Assembly (NCBI GenBank): GCA_026708035.1
Contig: JAPOVQ010000027.1
Location: 1 to 64,000 of the forward strand
DNA from: Chloroflexota bacterium
Lineage (GTDB): Bacteria; Chloroflexota; UBA11872
Reading direction: 5' to 3'
Length of the DNA: 64,000 nucleotides
In this document: positions 7,737 through 16,701 of the stretch, piece by piece
Position numbering within the stretch: the first letter of the stretch is position 1
Layout: each line of letters opens with the position of its first letter
Made by a program: the position numbers and the translations under genes
The notes under the pieces: model-generated
Database searches by the model: none
What the model was told of the DNA's origin: nothing
What the model saw: the letters and a program-made list of their open reading frames with translations, nothing else

Positions 7737-9347
7737 TCAGGACGTGGTGGTGAAGTGCGTCGCAACGACAAACGGTTCGCCGTTGCGCTGGCCGGTGACC
7801 CGCACATGATAGAGGGTGTTTGGGGCCAGCGGGTCGTTGGGAATGAGGGCCAGGGCGCGCCGCCACTCGCTGATCGAGCGCGTCACCGCGACCGGCGCGC
7901 CGCCGTCCGGCGTCACCGTGGCGTCGCCCCACGCGACGCGGTCGCCGAGGCCGAAGATGAGGGTGATGGGCGGCCCAACCGGTCGGGGCACGCCGGGCGC
8001 GGGGTCGGGCCATTCGGCCCCATCCCACGTGTGGGGCACGCCGACGGCGGCGCTGCGCGGCATCACCGACGGCAGGGGCACGTCGGCGGTGTGACGCGGC
8101 GATAGCCCCACGTTGAACACGGCGGCGCGGGTGCCCTCGGCGGAGGCCCAGCCGTAGCCGACGTGGACCGCCGACGGGTGCACGAACATGTAGCGGTGGA
8201 AGACGGTGATCAAGGCCCATTCCAGCGTGCGCGCGGGCGGCAGGAAGCCGAACGTCTCATCCACCCAGCCCAGCGGATATCCGGCGGCGTCCGCGCGGTC
8301 GCCGATGGTGCGTCCGGTGAATCCGGGCTTTCCGGCCACTTCCGTGTGCAGGCCGCCGGAGTTGGGGTCGTTGCGGTTGATCACGTAGTAGTCGGCGTGG
8401 GCCTGGGCGGCCTGCATCAGCGCCGGGTGCGCCGTCAGCGGCGGCAGCCCCAGGTCGGCGCGCACCTCGTTCATGCGGTCCACGACCGCGTCGCCGCTGA
8501 CACTGACCGTTGGGGCGGGCGAGGCTGTTGGCGTAGGTGAGGCCGTTGGAGCAGGTGTGGCCGTTGGGGTAGGTGTCGCTGTTGGGGCGGGCGTCGCCAT
8601 TGGGGTGGGTTCAGCACTCCCCTCGCGTCGCGTCTGCAAGACCGATTCCGGGAACAGGCCAAGTTGTTTTGCCAGATCGCCGCCGTTGGCGATGGTCACC
8701 TCGCCCGCCCGCGCCCAGGGAGTGTCGATGTGCCAGAGCTGGATCACGGCCCGCTGCGCGCGGATGGCGCTCATGCCGTCGTAGTGCACGATTTCGGACG
8801 TCGGCAGGCCAAACCAGCGCAGGGGGTCGTCGGGTCCGAAGTACGCATCCCGTATCGGCGGGCTGGCATCCATGAAGCCCCAGCGGCGGCCGATGACCTC
8901 GTTCCAGGACAGCCCCTGCTCCTCGGGAAAAGTCTGGTGCCGGGGCACGAGCAGCCGAGCCAACTCGTCGTCGAGGCCCGCGCGATGGAGCTCGTCAAAG
9001 ATGTTGATGAACATCACCTCGGACGTGGCCGGATGCCACTGGAACACCAGCTTCTGCATCACCTGGACGGTGAAGCCGAGCCACTCGAAGCGCTGGCTCA
9101 CGGGGTAACCCACGACGTGCGGGCCGCCCAGTTCCTGGAAGCGTGTCCAGAAGGGAATGCCGTCGGCGTCGCTCACCAGGTAGCCGGCGCCCGGCGGGGC
9201 GTCGCCCGCGGCCTGGGTGTAGACGTGACCGCCGGGCACCGCGTAGTCCGCGTCCTGGGCAAGCGCCGGGCCGACCGTGTCCCAGACCGCGAGGCCCAGG
9301 ATCACGGCCCCCAAACGCCACCAGCGCGCAACTCTCGCCCGGACCAT
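7737..9347 (-). CDS. Secreted CAP-domain (SCP/PR1-like) protein
   Basis: ATG 9347 gives a signal peptide (arginine-rich, then hydrophobic, ending about GPALAQ). The first half resembles the repeated lipid-binding-like secreted module with GGPHVVGYPVSQRFEW. A low-complexity (T/A/S)PTPTATP linker of about 40 residues separates it from a CAP domain, VDRMNEVRADLGLPPL through VHVGYGWA, with histidines in LHTEVAG. A C-terminal Ig-like segment follows (GDRVAWGDATVTPDGG). CAP proteins are secreted and bind sterols, lipids or metals; the role here is unknown. The linker comes from a tandem DNA repeat at about 8515-8615. Confidence 0.82.
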   Translation of the reverse strand: MVRARVARWWRLGAVILGLAVWDTVGPALAQDADYAVPGGHVYTQAAGDAPPGAGYLVSDADGIPFWTRFQELGGPHVVGYPVSQRFEWLGFTVQVMQKLVFQWHPATSEVMFINIFDELHRAGLDDELARLLVPRHQTFPEEQGLSWNEVIGRRWGFMDASPPIRDAYFGPDDPLRWFGLPTSEIVHYDGMSAIRAQRAVIQLWHIDTPWARAGEVTIANGGDLAKQLGLFPESVLQTRREGSAEPTPMATPAPTATPTPTATPAPTASPTPTASPAPTVSVSGDAVVDRMNEVRADLGLPPLTAHPALMQAAQAHADYYVINRNDPNSGGLHTEVAGKPGFTGRTIGDRADAAGYPLGWVDETFGFLPPARTLEWALITVFHRYMFVHPSAVHVGYGWASAEGTRAAVFNVGLSPRHTADVPLPSVMPRSAAVGVPHTWDGAEWPDPAPGVPRPVGPPITLIFGLGDRVAWGDATVTPDGGAPVAVTRSISEWRRALALIPNDPLAPNTLYHVRVTGQRNGEPFVVATHFTTTS

Positions 9348-9594
9348 GCCGCGATGGTAACGACCGGATCGTAAACGAGGCGTGTACAACGGCGGCGACT
9401 TGCCTGTGGGCGGGCGAGTTTTTTGGCATGTTCGGCGTTTAACTTCGACTCCGAAGTATGATTCGATCAGGCCGCAGGCGGCGGGTGCTTGGCCCGGCCG
9501 TGCCGCGGGCGGCCACAAGGGCCGCCCCTAACCCTGAGGAGCCGCCAGGCGAGCGGCCGAAACGTAGGGGCGGTTCGCGAACCGCCCTTTCGGG
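9348..9594. repeat. Intergenic palindromic repeats
   Basis: No gene. The right half holds GGGCGGCCACAAGGGCCGCCCC near 9507 and GGGGCGGTTCGCGAACCGCCC near 9567, two members of the window's short GC-rich inverted-repeat set. The left half (9348-9470) presumably carries the promoter of the CAP gene. Confidence 0.65.
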
Positions 9595-10017
9595 CTAGTC
9601 GCCGACCGCGTTCTCAATCACCTCCACCGTATGGCTGCCGTCGGGCGCGACGTCGATGGCGACCACGTCGATCCGCCAATCGGTCGCGCCGACGGACTGG
9701 GCATAGCGCTGCCCTAGGGCCACGAGCCGGCGGGCCTTGGCGGTCGAGATGGCGTCCTGCGCCTCGCCGAACGCGCCCGTTCGGCGGGTCTTGACCTCGA
9801 CGAGGACCACGGTCTCGCCTTGGCGCGCCACCAGGTCCACCTCGCCTCGGCCGACGCGTTGGTTGCGCGCGAGCACCCGATACCCGCGTCGCCGGAGCTC
9901 GCGCGCGGCGAGGTCTTCGCCCCAGCGGCCCAGCGCAGCACGGTCCTCGACGGGCGCCCGGCGGGCCGGCAAGACGCGACGCAGCTTGGCGAATAGACGG
10001 GCGGCCCAGGCGTTCAC
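9595..10017 (-). CDS. yraN: UPF0102/YraN family protein
   Basis: 140 residues. The nuclease-like core reads GRWGEDLAARELRRRGYRVL, then GEVDLVARQGETVVLVEVKTR: the E...D...ExK pattern of a PD-(D/E)XK fold. YraN proteins are widely conserved next to rnhB and ribosomal genes, with no settled biochemical role. It is the last gene of the rplS-rnhB-yraN run and starts 16 bp after rnhB ends. Confidence 0.9.
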   Translation of the reverse strand: MNAWAARLFAKLRRVLPARRAPVEDRAALGRWGEDLAARELRRRGYRVLARNQRVGRGEVDLVARQGETVVLVEVKTRRTGAFGEAQDAISTAKARRLVALGQRYAQSVGATDWRIDVVAIDVAPDGSHTVEVIENAVGD

Positions 10018-10033
10018 GGGGGCGCGACGTCGG

Positions 10034-10705
10034 CTATGCGGCCGGGGCGACGCGCCGACATTCGGCCACCGGGCGGAAGCTGGCCCGGTGCAGCGGCGAC
10101 GGCCCCTCGGCGGCCAGCGCCTGGCGGTGCGCCGCCGTGCCGTAGCCCTTGTGCCGACCGAAGCCGTAGGCCGGATGCTGCATGCCCAGGCGCCGCATCA
10201 GCTCGTCGCGGGCGACCTTGGCGCACACCGAGGCGGCGGCGACCGCCAGGCAGGTGGCGTCGGCGCGAACGATGGCGTCTTGCGCGTTCGCGTAGCGGCA
10301 ATCGGCGGGCAAGGGAAAGGCGTCCACGATGACGTGGTCGGGCGCCACCGGCAGCGCGTCCAGCGCTCGCAGCATGGCCAGGCGCGAGGCCGCGGCGATG
10401 CCGATGCGGTCGATCAGGCGCGGTGAGGCGTAGGCCACGCGGGCGGCGATGGCGGTGGCGTGCACGCGGGCGCTCCAGCGGCGACGTTCGGCTGCGCTCA
10501 GCTGCTTGGAGTCGGTCAGGCCCCACAGCAGGCGGCGGTCGGCGTAGGCGGTTGGCGGCAGGATCACCGCGGCCGCCGTCACCGGCCCCGCCCAGGCCCC
10601 GCGCCCGGCCTCGTCGACCCCGGCAATGCGCCGGAGGCCGCGCTGCAACAGCGCACGCTCGTGGGGAAGGTCGTGGATCCGAGGCTGGGAGGAGGCGGGA
10701 ACCAC
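10034..10705 (-). CDS. rnhB: Ribonuclease HII
   Basis: Cleaves RNA in RNA-DNA hybrids, including single misincorporated ribonucleotides. The N-terminal catalytic motif AGVDEAGRGAWAGPV (about 28-42) supplies Asp and Glu; VIVDAFPL supplies the next Asp. KVARDELMR and GFGRHKGYGT are typical of the type II family. At 223 residues it is normal size. It lies 18 bp downstream of rplS, a common arrangement. Confidence 0.95.
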   Translation of the reverse strand: MVPASSQPRIHDLPHERALLQRGLRRIAGVDEAGRGAWAGPVTAAAVILPPTAYADRRLLWGLTDSKQLSAAERRRWSARVHATAIAARVAYASPRLIDRIGIAAASRLAMLRALDALPVAPDHVIVDAFPLPADCRYANAQDAIVRADATCLAVAAASVCAKVARDELMRRLGMQHPAYGFGRHKGYGTAAHRQALAAEGPSPLHRASFRPVAECRRVAPAA

Positions 10706-10723
10706 TCACCCCCTCGGACGTTG

Positions 10724-11071
10724 CTAGGCGCGCCGCTCCTTGACCCGAGCGGCGCGACCGACGCGGTCGCGCAGATAGTACAGCTTGGCCCGGCGCACCT
10801 TGCCCCGGCGCGTTACTTCGATGTCCCGCACGATCGGCGAGTGCAGCAGGAACGTGCGCTCGACGCCGAGGCCGTGCGTCACGCGACGCACGGTGAAATT
10901 TTCGTTCACCCCGCCGCCGCGTCGGCGAATCACCGTGCCCTCGAAGACCTGCACGCGCTCGTTATCGCCTTCGCGCACCGTGACGTGGACGCGGACCGTA
11001 TCCCCGACCTGGAATTCGGGAGTCTCGTCCCGCAGTTGGGCGCGTTCGAACTCGTCGATGAGGCTTGCCAT
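10724..11071 (-). CDS. rplS: Ribosomal protein L19
   Basis: 115 residues. Typical L19 features: [13 protein letters not shown] near the N-terminus, [22 protein letters not shown] in the middle, and [22 protein letters not shown] at the end. It sits at the subunit interface of the 50S particle. It heads rplS-rnhB-yraN. In many bacteria it directly follows trmD; here trmD lies 3 kb away on the other strand. Confidence 0.97.
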   Translation of the reverse strand: MASLIDEFERAQLRDETPEFQVGDTVRVHVTVREGDNERVQVFEGTVIRRRGGGVNENFTVRRVTHGLGVERTFLLHSPIVRDIEVTRRGKVRRAKLYYLRDRVGRAARVKERRA

Positions 11072-11702
11072 GCGATTGCTACTCGCCGGGACGCCATCTG
11101 CCCACCGGGGAGATAGCGCAAAAACCCGCTGCGCCCATGGTGGGCGCGGGACGCCACGTTACCACAAGGCGGGCTAGTGGCGGTGACTTGGGCGGTGGCC
11201 GGATCCCCTCACCCCGACCCTCTCCCCGTGGGAGAGGGAGCCGGACCAACTCGTCACCCCGGCGGAGGCCGGGGTCCAGGGCCGACGGATGGACGCCTTT
11301 ACCCCGACCCGCTCCCCCCAGAAGAATTTGGCGTGTCCTTTCGTCATTCCCGAGAAGGCGGGAATCCACTCACCCCTGAACCTGGGGGCGGACAGGATGC
11401 GCCCGGTCATCCCCAAGCCCGGCTGGATATTGCAAAAGTCTCCTCCAGGGAGAGAGAGCCGGACCCTGGTCGGAGAAGACGATGTGCCGGGGCGATTCAT
11501 TCGCGGCGAGTCCCACGTTGCACGCAGCGTGGGTCACCGGCCGGATCCCCCTCACCCCAGCCCTCTCCCTCGAGGGAGAGGGGGCCGGACCGAGCCACAG
11601 GAGCGCGCATCCACTGGAGGATCCATGACCTCAATCACGCCGCAAACGCCGATATCGTTCCTATACTGAATTCATCCATGGCGCTGTGAGCTTGCTTGCT
11701 CA
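11072..11702. repeat. Intergenic region with several palindromic repeats
   Basis: No gene. Two GGGAGAGGG-family palindromes (about 11208-11240 and 11548-11590) face each other around an ATTCCCG...CGGGAAT element (about 11345-11365) and an AC-CCCGGCGGAGGCCGGGGT hairpin (about 11258-11278). The 100 bases left of 11165 are the leader of rplS; read leftward they contain GCGCCCA-CCA-TGGGCGC and a T5 run nine bases on, which could attenuate rplS. The VanW promoter should lie near 11640-11690 (CTATACTGAATT). Confidence 0.6.
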
Positions 11703-13592
11703 ATGACCCGTCGCCAGATGCTCATCACCACCGCTGCCGGTGGCATTGGCGCCGCCGCCGCTGCCGCCTCGGGCTGGACCGCGTTTGTGGCCGTGCGCGA
11801 GGCGAAGCTCGCGGGCCAGTTTCGCCCGGGCGCGGTTGTTGACGGCGAGGATCTGGCCGGCCTGACGTTCGACGAGGCGGTGGCGCGCGCGCGGGCTCGG
11901 TGGGCGCCGTACATCGAGAGTCCCATCGTCCTGCGGCTTGGCGGGCGCACCTGGACGCCGACTGCCGACCAGATCGGCATTTCGGTGGACTTCATGACGC
12001 CCCTTCGCGAGGCCTACGCCTGGCGTCGCGAGGCGGCGCTGACCGACCAGGTGCTCGGCCGCGCGGCCGGGGGGCCGGCTGCTTATGCCGGGCACACGGT
12101 CGTCAACTTTGACCCGACGGTATTCCAGGCGTACGTGGAGCGCATCGCCGTCTCCGTGCACCTCGACCCGGTGGACAGTGTGCTGCGGATCGAGGAGCAG
12201 GCCGGCCGGCGCCGCCTGGTCGTCGACCCGTCGCGCGAGGGCCGACAGCTCGCGCCCGCTGGCTATGCGGAGAGCGTCGCCGCCAATCTGCGGCCGCCGA
12301 CGCGGTTGGTCGTCGACTTGGCGTCCGAGGTCGTCGCGCCGGCCGTGGTTGAAGATCAGCTCGAACCAATCGCCACCGATGCCGCCGGCTTGCTCGACGG
12401 GAACATCGGGATCAATACGCCGTGGGCGAGCTGGAAGGTCGCTCGGGACTCGCTGGTCGCCAATGTCGCGATTGACGGCCCCGCCGCCGATCCGGAAATC
12501 AAGATCTTGCTGGACTATGCGTCCTTCGAGCGCCTCGCGCGGCAGATTGCAGATCGTCTCTGTGTCACTCCGGCCGACCCGCGCATCCGCATGAGCGCGT
12601 CGGGCAAAGTCGTCCCGCTCGACGAGGGCCGCGCGGGCCGGCATGTCGACGTCGAAAATCTCTGGACGCGCGTGCAGACCGCATTCGCCAGCGGCGAATC
12701 CGCGGTGCAGGCGCCAATCGTCATCGTCAAGCCTGACGTCAGTCGGCTGACGGCCAAGGAGCTGCAGTTCGACAACGTCATCGCCGTCGGCGAGTCGATC
12801 TTCTGGGGCTCCGAGGAAAACCGGATCCACAACATCGACCACGGATCCCGGCTCATCGACGGCGCCATCATCGCGCCCGGCGAGTCTTTCTCCCTCAACG
12901 AAACGGTCGGGCCGATCACGATTGACAACGGATTCGTGGAGGGCCTGATCATCGCGCCCACGCGCACCGAGCCCGGCGTCGGTGGCGGCATCTGCCAGGT
13001 ATCCACCACGCTCTTCCGGGCGCTGTTTTGGGCCGGGCTGCCCATCGACGAGCGCTGGCAGCACGTCTATCGGGTTGGGTATTATGAATTGGGCGAAGAC
13101 AGCCCGCCCGGATTCGACGCCGCGATTTGGCAACCGCGACAGGACTTGCGGGCGACGAACGACACGCCCCACTACCTCTTGATTCGACGCGAGTTCGACC
13201 CGGTGAACCTGATCCTGCGATTCAAGATTTCCGGCGCGCCCATCGGGCGCAAAGTCACGCTCGATTCGGCACGCGGGGAGATCGCCGAGCCGCCGCCGCC
13301 GGTGGTCGTGGCCAACCCTGAGCTGGAACCTGGCGAGGTCAAGCAAACGGACTCAGCCCGCGAGGGCATGAAGACGGTGATTTACCGCCACGTGGCGCTC
13401 GGCAACCAGGTGCTGTTCAAGGACCAGTTCGCGTCGCTCTTCAGAGCCTGGCCCGAGCGGTGGGAGGTCGGACCGAACGAGGACGGCACCCTGGACACGA
13501 GCCAGATTCCCGACTACGTGCCGCCCGGAGGCGAGACGCCGGACGACGGCGAGGCGCCGGCCGACAATGGAGAGTCGTCCGCCCAGTCTTAG
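11703..13592 (+). CDS. VanW-family protein with peptidoglycan-binding-like domains
   Basis: 629 residues. The N-terminus MTRRQMLITTAAGG resembles a Tat-type signal anchor, putting the bulk outside the membrane. Residues 35-330 carry two repeats of the putative peptidoglycan-binding module found before VanW (starting AGLTFDEAVARARARWAP). The VanW domain follows, about 370-520, with IIAPGESFSLNETVGPIT, GGGICQVSTTLFRALFWAGL and RWQHVYRVGYYELGEDSPPG. The C-terminus is proline- and acid-rich. VanW proteins are envelope-associated and of unknown activity; the conserved cysteine in GGGICQVSTT may be catalytic, which is only a guess. Confidence 0.9.
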   Translation: MTRRQMLITTAAGGIGAAAAAASGWTAFVAVREAKLAGQFRPGAVVDGEDLAGLTFDEAVARARARWAPYIESPIVLRLGGRTWTPTADQIGISVDFMTPLREAYAWRREAALTDQVLGRAAGGPAAYAGHTVVNFDPTVFQAYVERIAVSVHLDPVDSVLRIEEQAGRRRLVVDPSREGRQLAPAGYAESVAANLRPPTRLVVDLASEVVAPAVVEDQLEPIATDAAGLLDGNIGINTPWASWKVARDSLVANVAIDGPAADPEIKILLDYASFERLARQIADRLCVTPADPRIRMSASGKVVPLDEGRAGRHVDVENLWTRVQTAFASGESAVQAPIVIVKPDVSRLTAKELQFDNVIAVGESIFWGSEENRIHNIDHGSRLIDGAIIAPGESFSLNETVGPITIDNGFVEGLIIAPTRTEPGVGGGICQVSTTLFRALFWAGLPIDERWQHVYRVGYYELGEDSPPGFDAAIWQPRQDLRATNDTPHYLLIRREFDPVNLILRFKISGAPIGRKVTLDSARGEIAEPPPPVVVANPELEPGEVKQTDSAREGMKTVIYRHVALGNQVLFKDQFASLFRAWPERWEVGPNEDGTLDTSQIPDYVPPGGETPDDGEAPADNGESSAQS

Positions 13593-13620
13593 CCGCCGTG
13601 TAGCATAATGGCGGCCGAGG

Positions 13621-13650
13621 GCAGCCTTGCGGCTGCTCGATTTTTCTCGC
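13621..13650 (+). terminator. Rho-independent terminator or attenuator before rpsP
   Basis: GCAGCC-TTGC-GGCTGC forms a tight stem followed by TCGATTTTT. It lies 29 bp after the VanW stop and 24 bp before rpsP. A possible -10 (CATAAT, 13604-13609) sits just upstream, so it may instead attenuate rpsP transcription. Confidence 0.7.
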
Positions 13651-13673
13651 CTTCACGTTTGGAGCACGGTCGT

Positions 13674-13943
13674 ATGTTGCGAATCCGCCTGGCGCGGCTT
13701 GGTCGGAGAAACCGCCCGCACTATCGGGTGGTCGTGGCCGAACGCCGCTCGGGTCGCGACGGCCGCCGCGTCGACGAGCTTGGCCACTATGACCCCCTCA
13801 CCGAGCCATCCACCGTGGTGCTGGACGTGCCGCGCACCGAGGAGTGGATCCGCAAGGGCGCCCAGCCCACCGAGCGCGTGCGCAAGTTGCTGGCGATTGC
13901 GCGCGAGGCTGCGGCCGCCGCGCCTGCCGGCAACGGCGAATAG
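13674..13943 (+). CDS. rpsP: Ribosomal protein S16
   Basis: 89 residues from ATG 13674, chosen because S16 homology begins at MLRIRLARLGRRNRPHYRVVV. The conserved DGRRVDELGHYDPL and VDVPRTEEWIRKGAQPTERVRKLL are present. It is a 30S assembly protein. It starts the rpsP-khpA-trmD-groEL-like run. Confidence 0.97.
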   Translation: MLRIRLARLGRRNRPHYRVVVAERRSGRDGRRVDELGHYDPLTEPSTVVLDVPRTEEWIRKGAQPTERVRKLLAIAREAAAAAPAGNGE

Positions 13944-13952
13944 ACCGGACCG

Positions 13953-14189
13953 GTGGACGAGCTGATCGAATTCATCGGCCGGAACCTGGCCACGGTGCCC
14001 GACGAGGTGCGCGTGGAGCGCTTTCGGCGCCACCACCTGCACGTCTACAAGCTGTTTGTCGACCCGCAAGACATGGGACGCGTGATCGGGCGGCAGGGCC
14101 GGGTGGCCATCGCGATCCGGGCCGTCATGCAGGCGGCGCCCATCAGCCAGGGACGACGGCTGGCGCTCGATATCCAGGAAGCCAGCTAG
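13953..14189 (+). CDS. khpA: KH-domain RNA-binding protein KhpA
   Basis: 78 residues from GTG 13953, 9 bp after rpsP. The KH signature is DMGRVIGRQGRVAIAIRAVM, with the GxxG loop GRQG. KhpA (YlqC) binds RNA, often with KhpB, and affects cell division and envelope gene expression in Firmicutes. Its position between rpsP and trmD is classical. Confidence 0.93.
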   Translation: MDELIEFIGRNLATVPDEVRVERFRRHHLHVYKLFVDPQDMGRVIGRQGRVAIAIRAVMQAAPISQGRRLALDIQEAS

Positions 14190-14299
14190 CCGCGAGCGTC
14201 GTCGGCGCTGGGACGCCCGCCCGAGGCGCGTCGCGGCGCAACCGGATTCCGGCGTACGCTTGACCGACCGCCGCTCGGTCAGAAAGCCGGAGAGCGTCC

Positions 14300-15052
14300 G
14301 TGCGATTCGACGTCGTCACCATCTTTCCCGGCATGCTGGAGCCTGTGCTGCAGGCAAGCCTGCTGGGCAAGGCGCGCGAACGCGGGTTGATCGACATCCA
14401 CGTTCACGACCTGCGGCGCTGGGCGGACCCGCCCCACCGACAGGTTGACGACTATGCCTATGGCGGCGGGCCCGGAATGCTCATGAAGCCCGAGCCGATC
14501 GTGCGCGCCGTCGAGGAACTGCGTACCGAGAACTCATGGACCGTGCTGCTCTCGCCACAGGCTCCGCCCCTCACGCAGCCGGCCGCGCGGCGCCTGGCCG
14601 AGCGGCCACACCTGATCCTCGTCTGCGGGCGCTACGAGGGCGTCGATGACCGGGTGCGCGACCTGGTCATCGATGAAGAAATCAGCATCGGCGACTACAT
14701 CGTTGCCGGCGGCGAGGTGCCGGCCCTGGTGCTCATCGAGGCAACCTCGCGGCTGATTCCGGGCGTCGTCGGATGCGAAGACTCGGTGCGGGACGAGTCC
14801 CATGCCGCGGGCTTGCTGGAGCATCCGCAGTACACCCGCCCGGAGGAGTTCCGCGGTCGGCGCGTGCCGGCGACGCTGCTTAGCGGCGACCACGGGCGCG
14901 TGGCGGATTGGCGGCGGGCGCACGCCCTCCGGCGCACGCTCGACCGGCGGCCCGATCTGCTGTCCGAACGCGACCTTACGGATACGCAGCGTCGGCAGTT
15001 GGCCGAGTTCGATCTCGACCGGCCCGACGCTGCCACCGAGGCGCTCCCGTGA
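14300..15052 (+). CDS. trmD: tRNA (guanine37-N1)-methyltransferase
   Basis: 250 residues from GTG 14300. It methylates G37 of tRNAs reading CNN codons and prevents frameshifting. The trefoil-knot SAM site is visible: YGGGPGMLMKPEP (about 54-66), LVCGRYEGVDDRV and SIGDYIVAGGEVPALVLIEA. The stop overlaps the start of the GroEL-like gene (GTGA). rimM, usually just upstream, is not present: the 110-bp gap after khpA holds no gene. Confidence 0.95.
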   Translation: MRFDVVTIFPGMLEPVLQASLLGKARERGLIDIHVHDLRRWADPPHRQVDDYAYGGGPGMLMKPEPIVRAVEELRTENSWTVLLSPQAPPLTQPAARRLAERPHLILVCGRYEGVDDRVRDLVIDEEISIGDYIVAGGEVPALVLIEATSRLIPGVVGCEDSVRDESHAAGLLEHPQYTRPEEFRGRRVPATLLSGDHGRVADWRRAHALRRTLDRRPDLLSERDLTDTQRRQLAEFDLDRPDAATEALP

Positions 15053-16695
15053 GCGACGTCGCGATCCTCCACGACCTCGAGGCGCGGCTGGCGCTCACGG
15101 CCGGGGTCGATATCGTCGCCAACACCGTCAAGTGCACCATGGGCCCGCGAGGGCGCAACGTGGCCTACCGGGGCGAGCTTGGCCCTCCCAAGATCACGCA
15201 TGACGGGGTATCCGTCGCGCGGGACATCCAGCTTCGCAACGGATTCCTACAGACCGGCGCGGCGATCGTCACGGAGGCGTGCCGGCTCACCAACACCGCC
15301 GCCGGCGACGGCACGACGACGGCCGCCGTGCTCACGCAGGCCTTGACGCATGAAGCTCAGCGGCTGGTGGCCGCGGGCGCGGACCCAATGCGCTTGCGGC
15401 GGGGGCTTGCGGCGGCGGTCCTGAGCGTCGACCAGGCTGTGCGCGAGCAGTCCAGGCCGATCACCACCATGCGCGAGACGGCCTGGGTGGCCGGGCTGGC
15501 GTCGCACGATGCCGATCTCGGGGAGATCATTGCCGGCATCTTCCACAGATTTGGGCTGGGGGCGGCGATCACCGTCGAGCTTGGCCAGGGTCTCAATACC
15601 GAGGCGCGCACCGTCGAGGGGATGCGGTTGGAGCGCGGGCTGGCCTCGCGCCAGCTGGCCACGGCCGGCGCCGGCATGCGCGCCGAGCTCGAAGACTGTG
15701 ACGTGCTCGTGACCGACCGGGAGCTCGGGGGCGTGGGGCCCATCCTCCCGTTCCTGGAAGACTATGTCGCCGGCGGCGGACAGCGCCTGCTCGTCGTGGC
15801 GAAATCCATCGGCGGCGAGACTCTGGCCACGCTCGTCGAGAACCACCGTCTCGGACGAATGTCCGTGATCGCCGTGCGCGCGCCGGTCTTCGGCGAACGC
15901 CAGCGCGCCATGCTCGAAGACCTGGCGATCTTCACCGGGGCCACGCTGGTGGCGCACGAGTCGGGCGACCCATGGGGATCGGTGCCTGTGAGCGTCCTGG
16001 GACGCGCCGCCCGGGTGCGCAGCGATACCAGCGAAACCTTGGTCATGGGCGGCGCGGGCGAGCCGCAGGCCGTCGCTGATCGCGCCGAGCTGCTGTGGCT
16101 CTACCGCGACCGCGCGAAGAATCAGTTCGACCGCGAGAAGCTGGAAGAGCGCATTCGGAATCTTTCCGGAGCGGTTTCGGAGATTCAGGTCGCCGCGCCG
16201 ACGGATGCCGAGCGCCAGGAATCGCGGCAGCGCGCCGAGGATGCCGTGGCCGCAACCCGCGCGGCCCTGGAGGAGGGAATCGTGGCCGGCGGCGGGGCCG
16301 CGCTGGCCCGCGCCGCGCGGGACCTTACCGCGCCGCCCGACGCGCACCCGGACGAGGCCGACGGCTGGCGCGTGGTGCAGCGCGCGCTGGCGGCGCCGGT
16401 GGCGACGATCGCCCGCAACGCCGGATTCGAGGGCGCCGTCGTGGCCGATGCCGTGGCGGCGGCCGATCCGGCGCGCGTGTTTGACGTCACCACCGGCGAG
16501 TATGTCGACCCGCTGGCGGCCGGCATCGTGGACCCGGTCGCCGTGGTGCGCGCGGCCTTGCGCTATGCGGCCAGCGCGGCGGTGATGATCGTCACCTCGA
16601 ACGCGGTGGTGGCCGACGCGGCGTCCTATGGTCCGTGGGTGCGCGGGCTGCGGCGTCGGATTGCTCGCGACGCCGGGATTCTGCTGGCCGGCTGA
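15049..16695 (+). CDS. Divergent GroEL-like chaperonin subunit
   Basis: 548 residues from GTG 15049, which overlaps the trmD stop; the frame upstream is trmD sequence out of phase. The ATPase elements are in register with E. coli GroEL: GPRGRNV (32-38), HDGVSV with Asp52, and AAGDGTTTAA with Asp87. RAEDAVAATRAALEEGI holds the Asp equivalent to 398, and GGGAALARAA follows. The apical region is less typical, and the C-terminus ends ILLAG without a Gly-Gly-Met tail. No groES is adjacent. It is probably a specialised paralogue rather than the housekeeping chaperonin, translationally coupled to trmD. Confidence 0.88.
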   Translation: MSDVAILHDLEARLALTAGVDIVANTVKCTMGPRGRNVAYRGELGPPKITHDGVSVARDIQLRNGFLQTGAAIVTEACRLTNTAAGDGTTTAAVLTQALTHEAQRLVAAGADPMRLRRGLAAAVLSVDQAVREQSRPITTMRETAWVAGLASHDADLGEIIAGIFHRFGLGAAITVELGQGLNTEARTVEGMRLERGLASRQLATAGAGMRAELEDCDVLVTDRELGGVGPILPFLEDYVAGGGQRLLVVAKSIGGETLATLVENHRLGRMSVIAVRAPVFGERQRAMLEDLAIFTGATLVAHESGDPWGSVPVSVLGRAARVRSDTSETLVMGGAGEPQAVADRAELLWLYRDRAKNQFDREKLEERIRNLSGAVSEIQVAAPTDAERQESRQRAEDAVAATRAALEEGIVAGGGAALARAARDLTAPPDAHPDEADGWRVVQRALAAPVATIARNAGFEGAVVADAVAAADPARVFDVTTGEYVDPLAAGIVDPVAVVRAALRYAASAAVMIVTSNAVVADAASYGPWVRGLRRRIARDAGILLAG

Positions 16696-16701
16696 GCCGG
16701 C

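Noticed and set aside
8515-8620. Regular short DNA repeats that could suggest a CRISPR array or VNTR
   Set aside because: They are a 12-18 bp in-frame repeat encoding a (T/A/S)PTPTATP linker inside the CAP protein. There are no unique spacers and no cas genes.
11700-13346. A 548-codon leftward open frame opposite the VanW gene
   Set aside because: It lies antisense to a clear VanW-family gene. The composition is that of reverse-strand GC-rich codons and has no recognisable domain.
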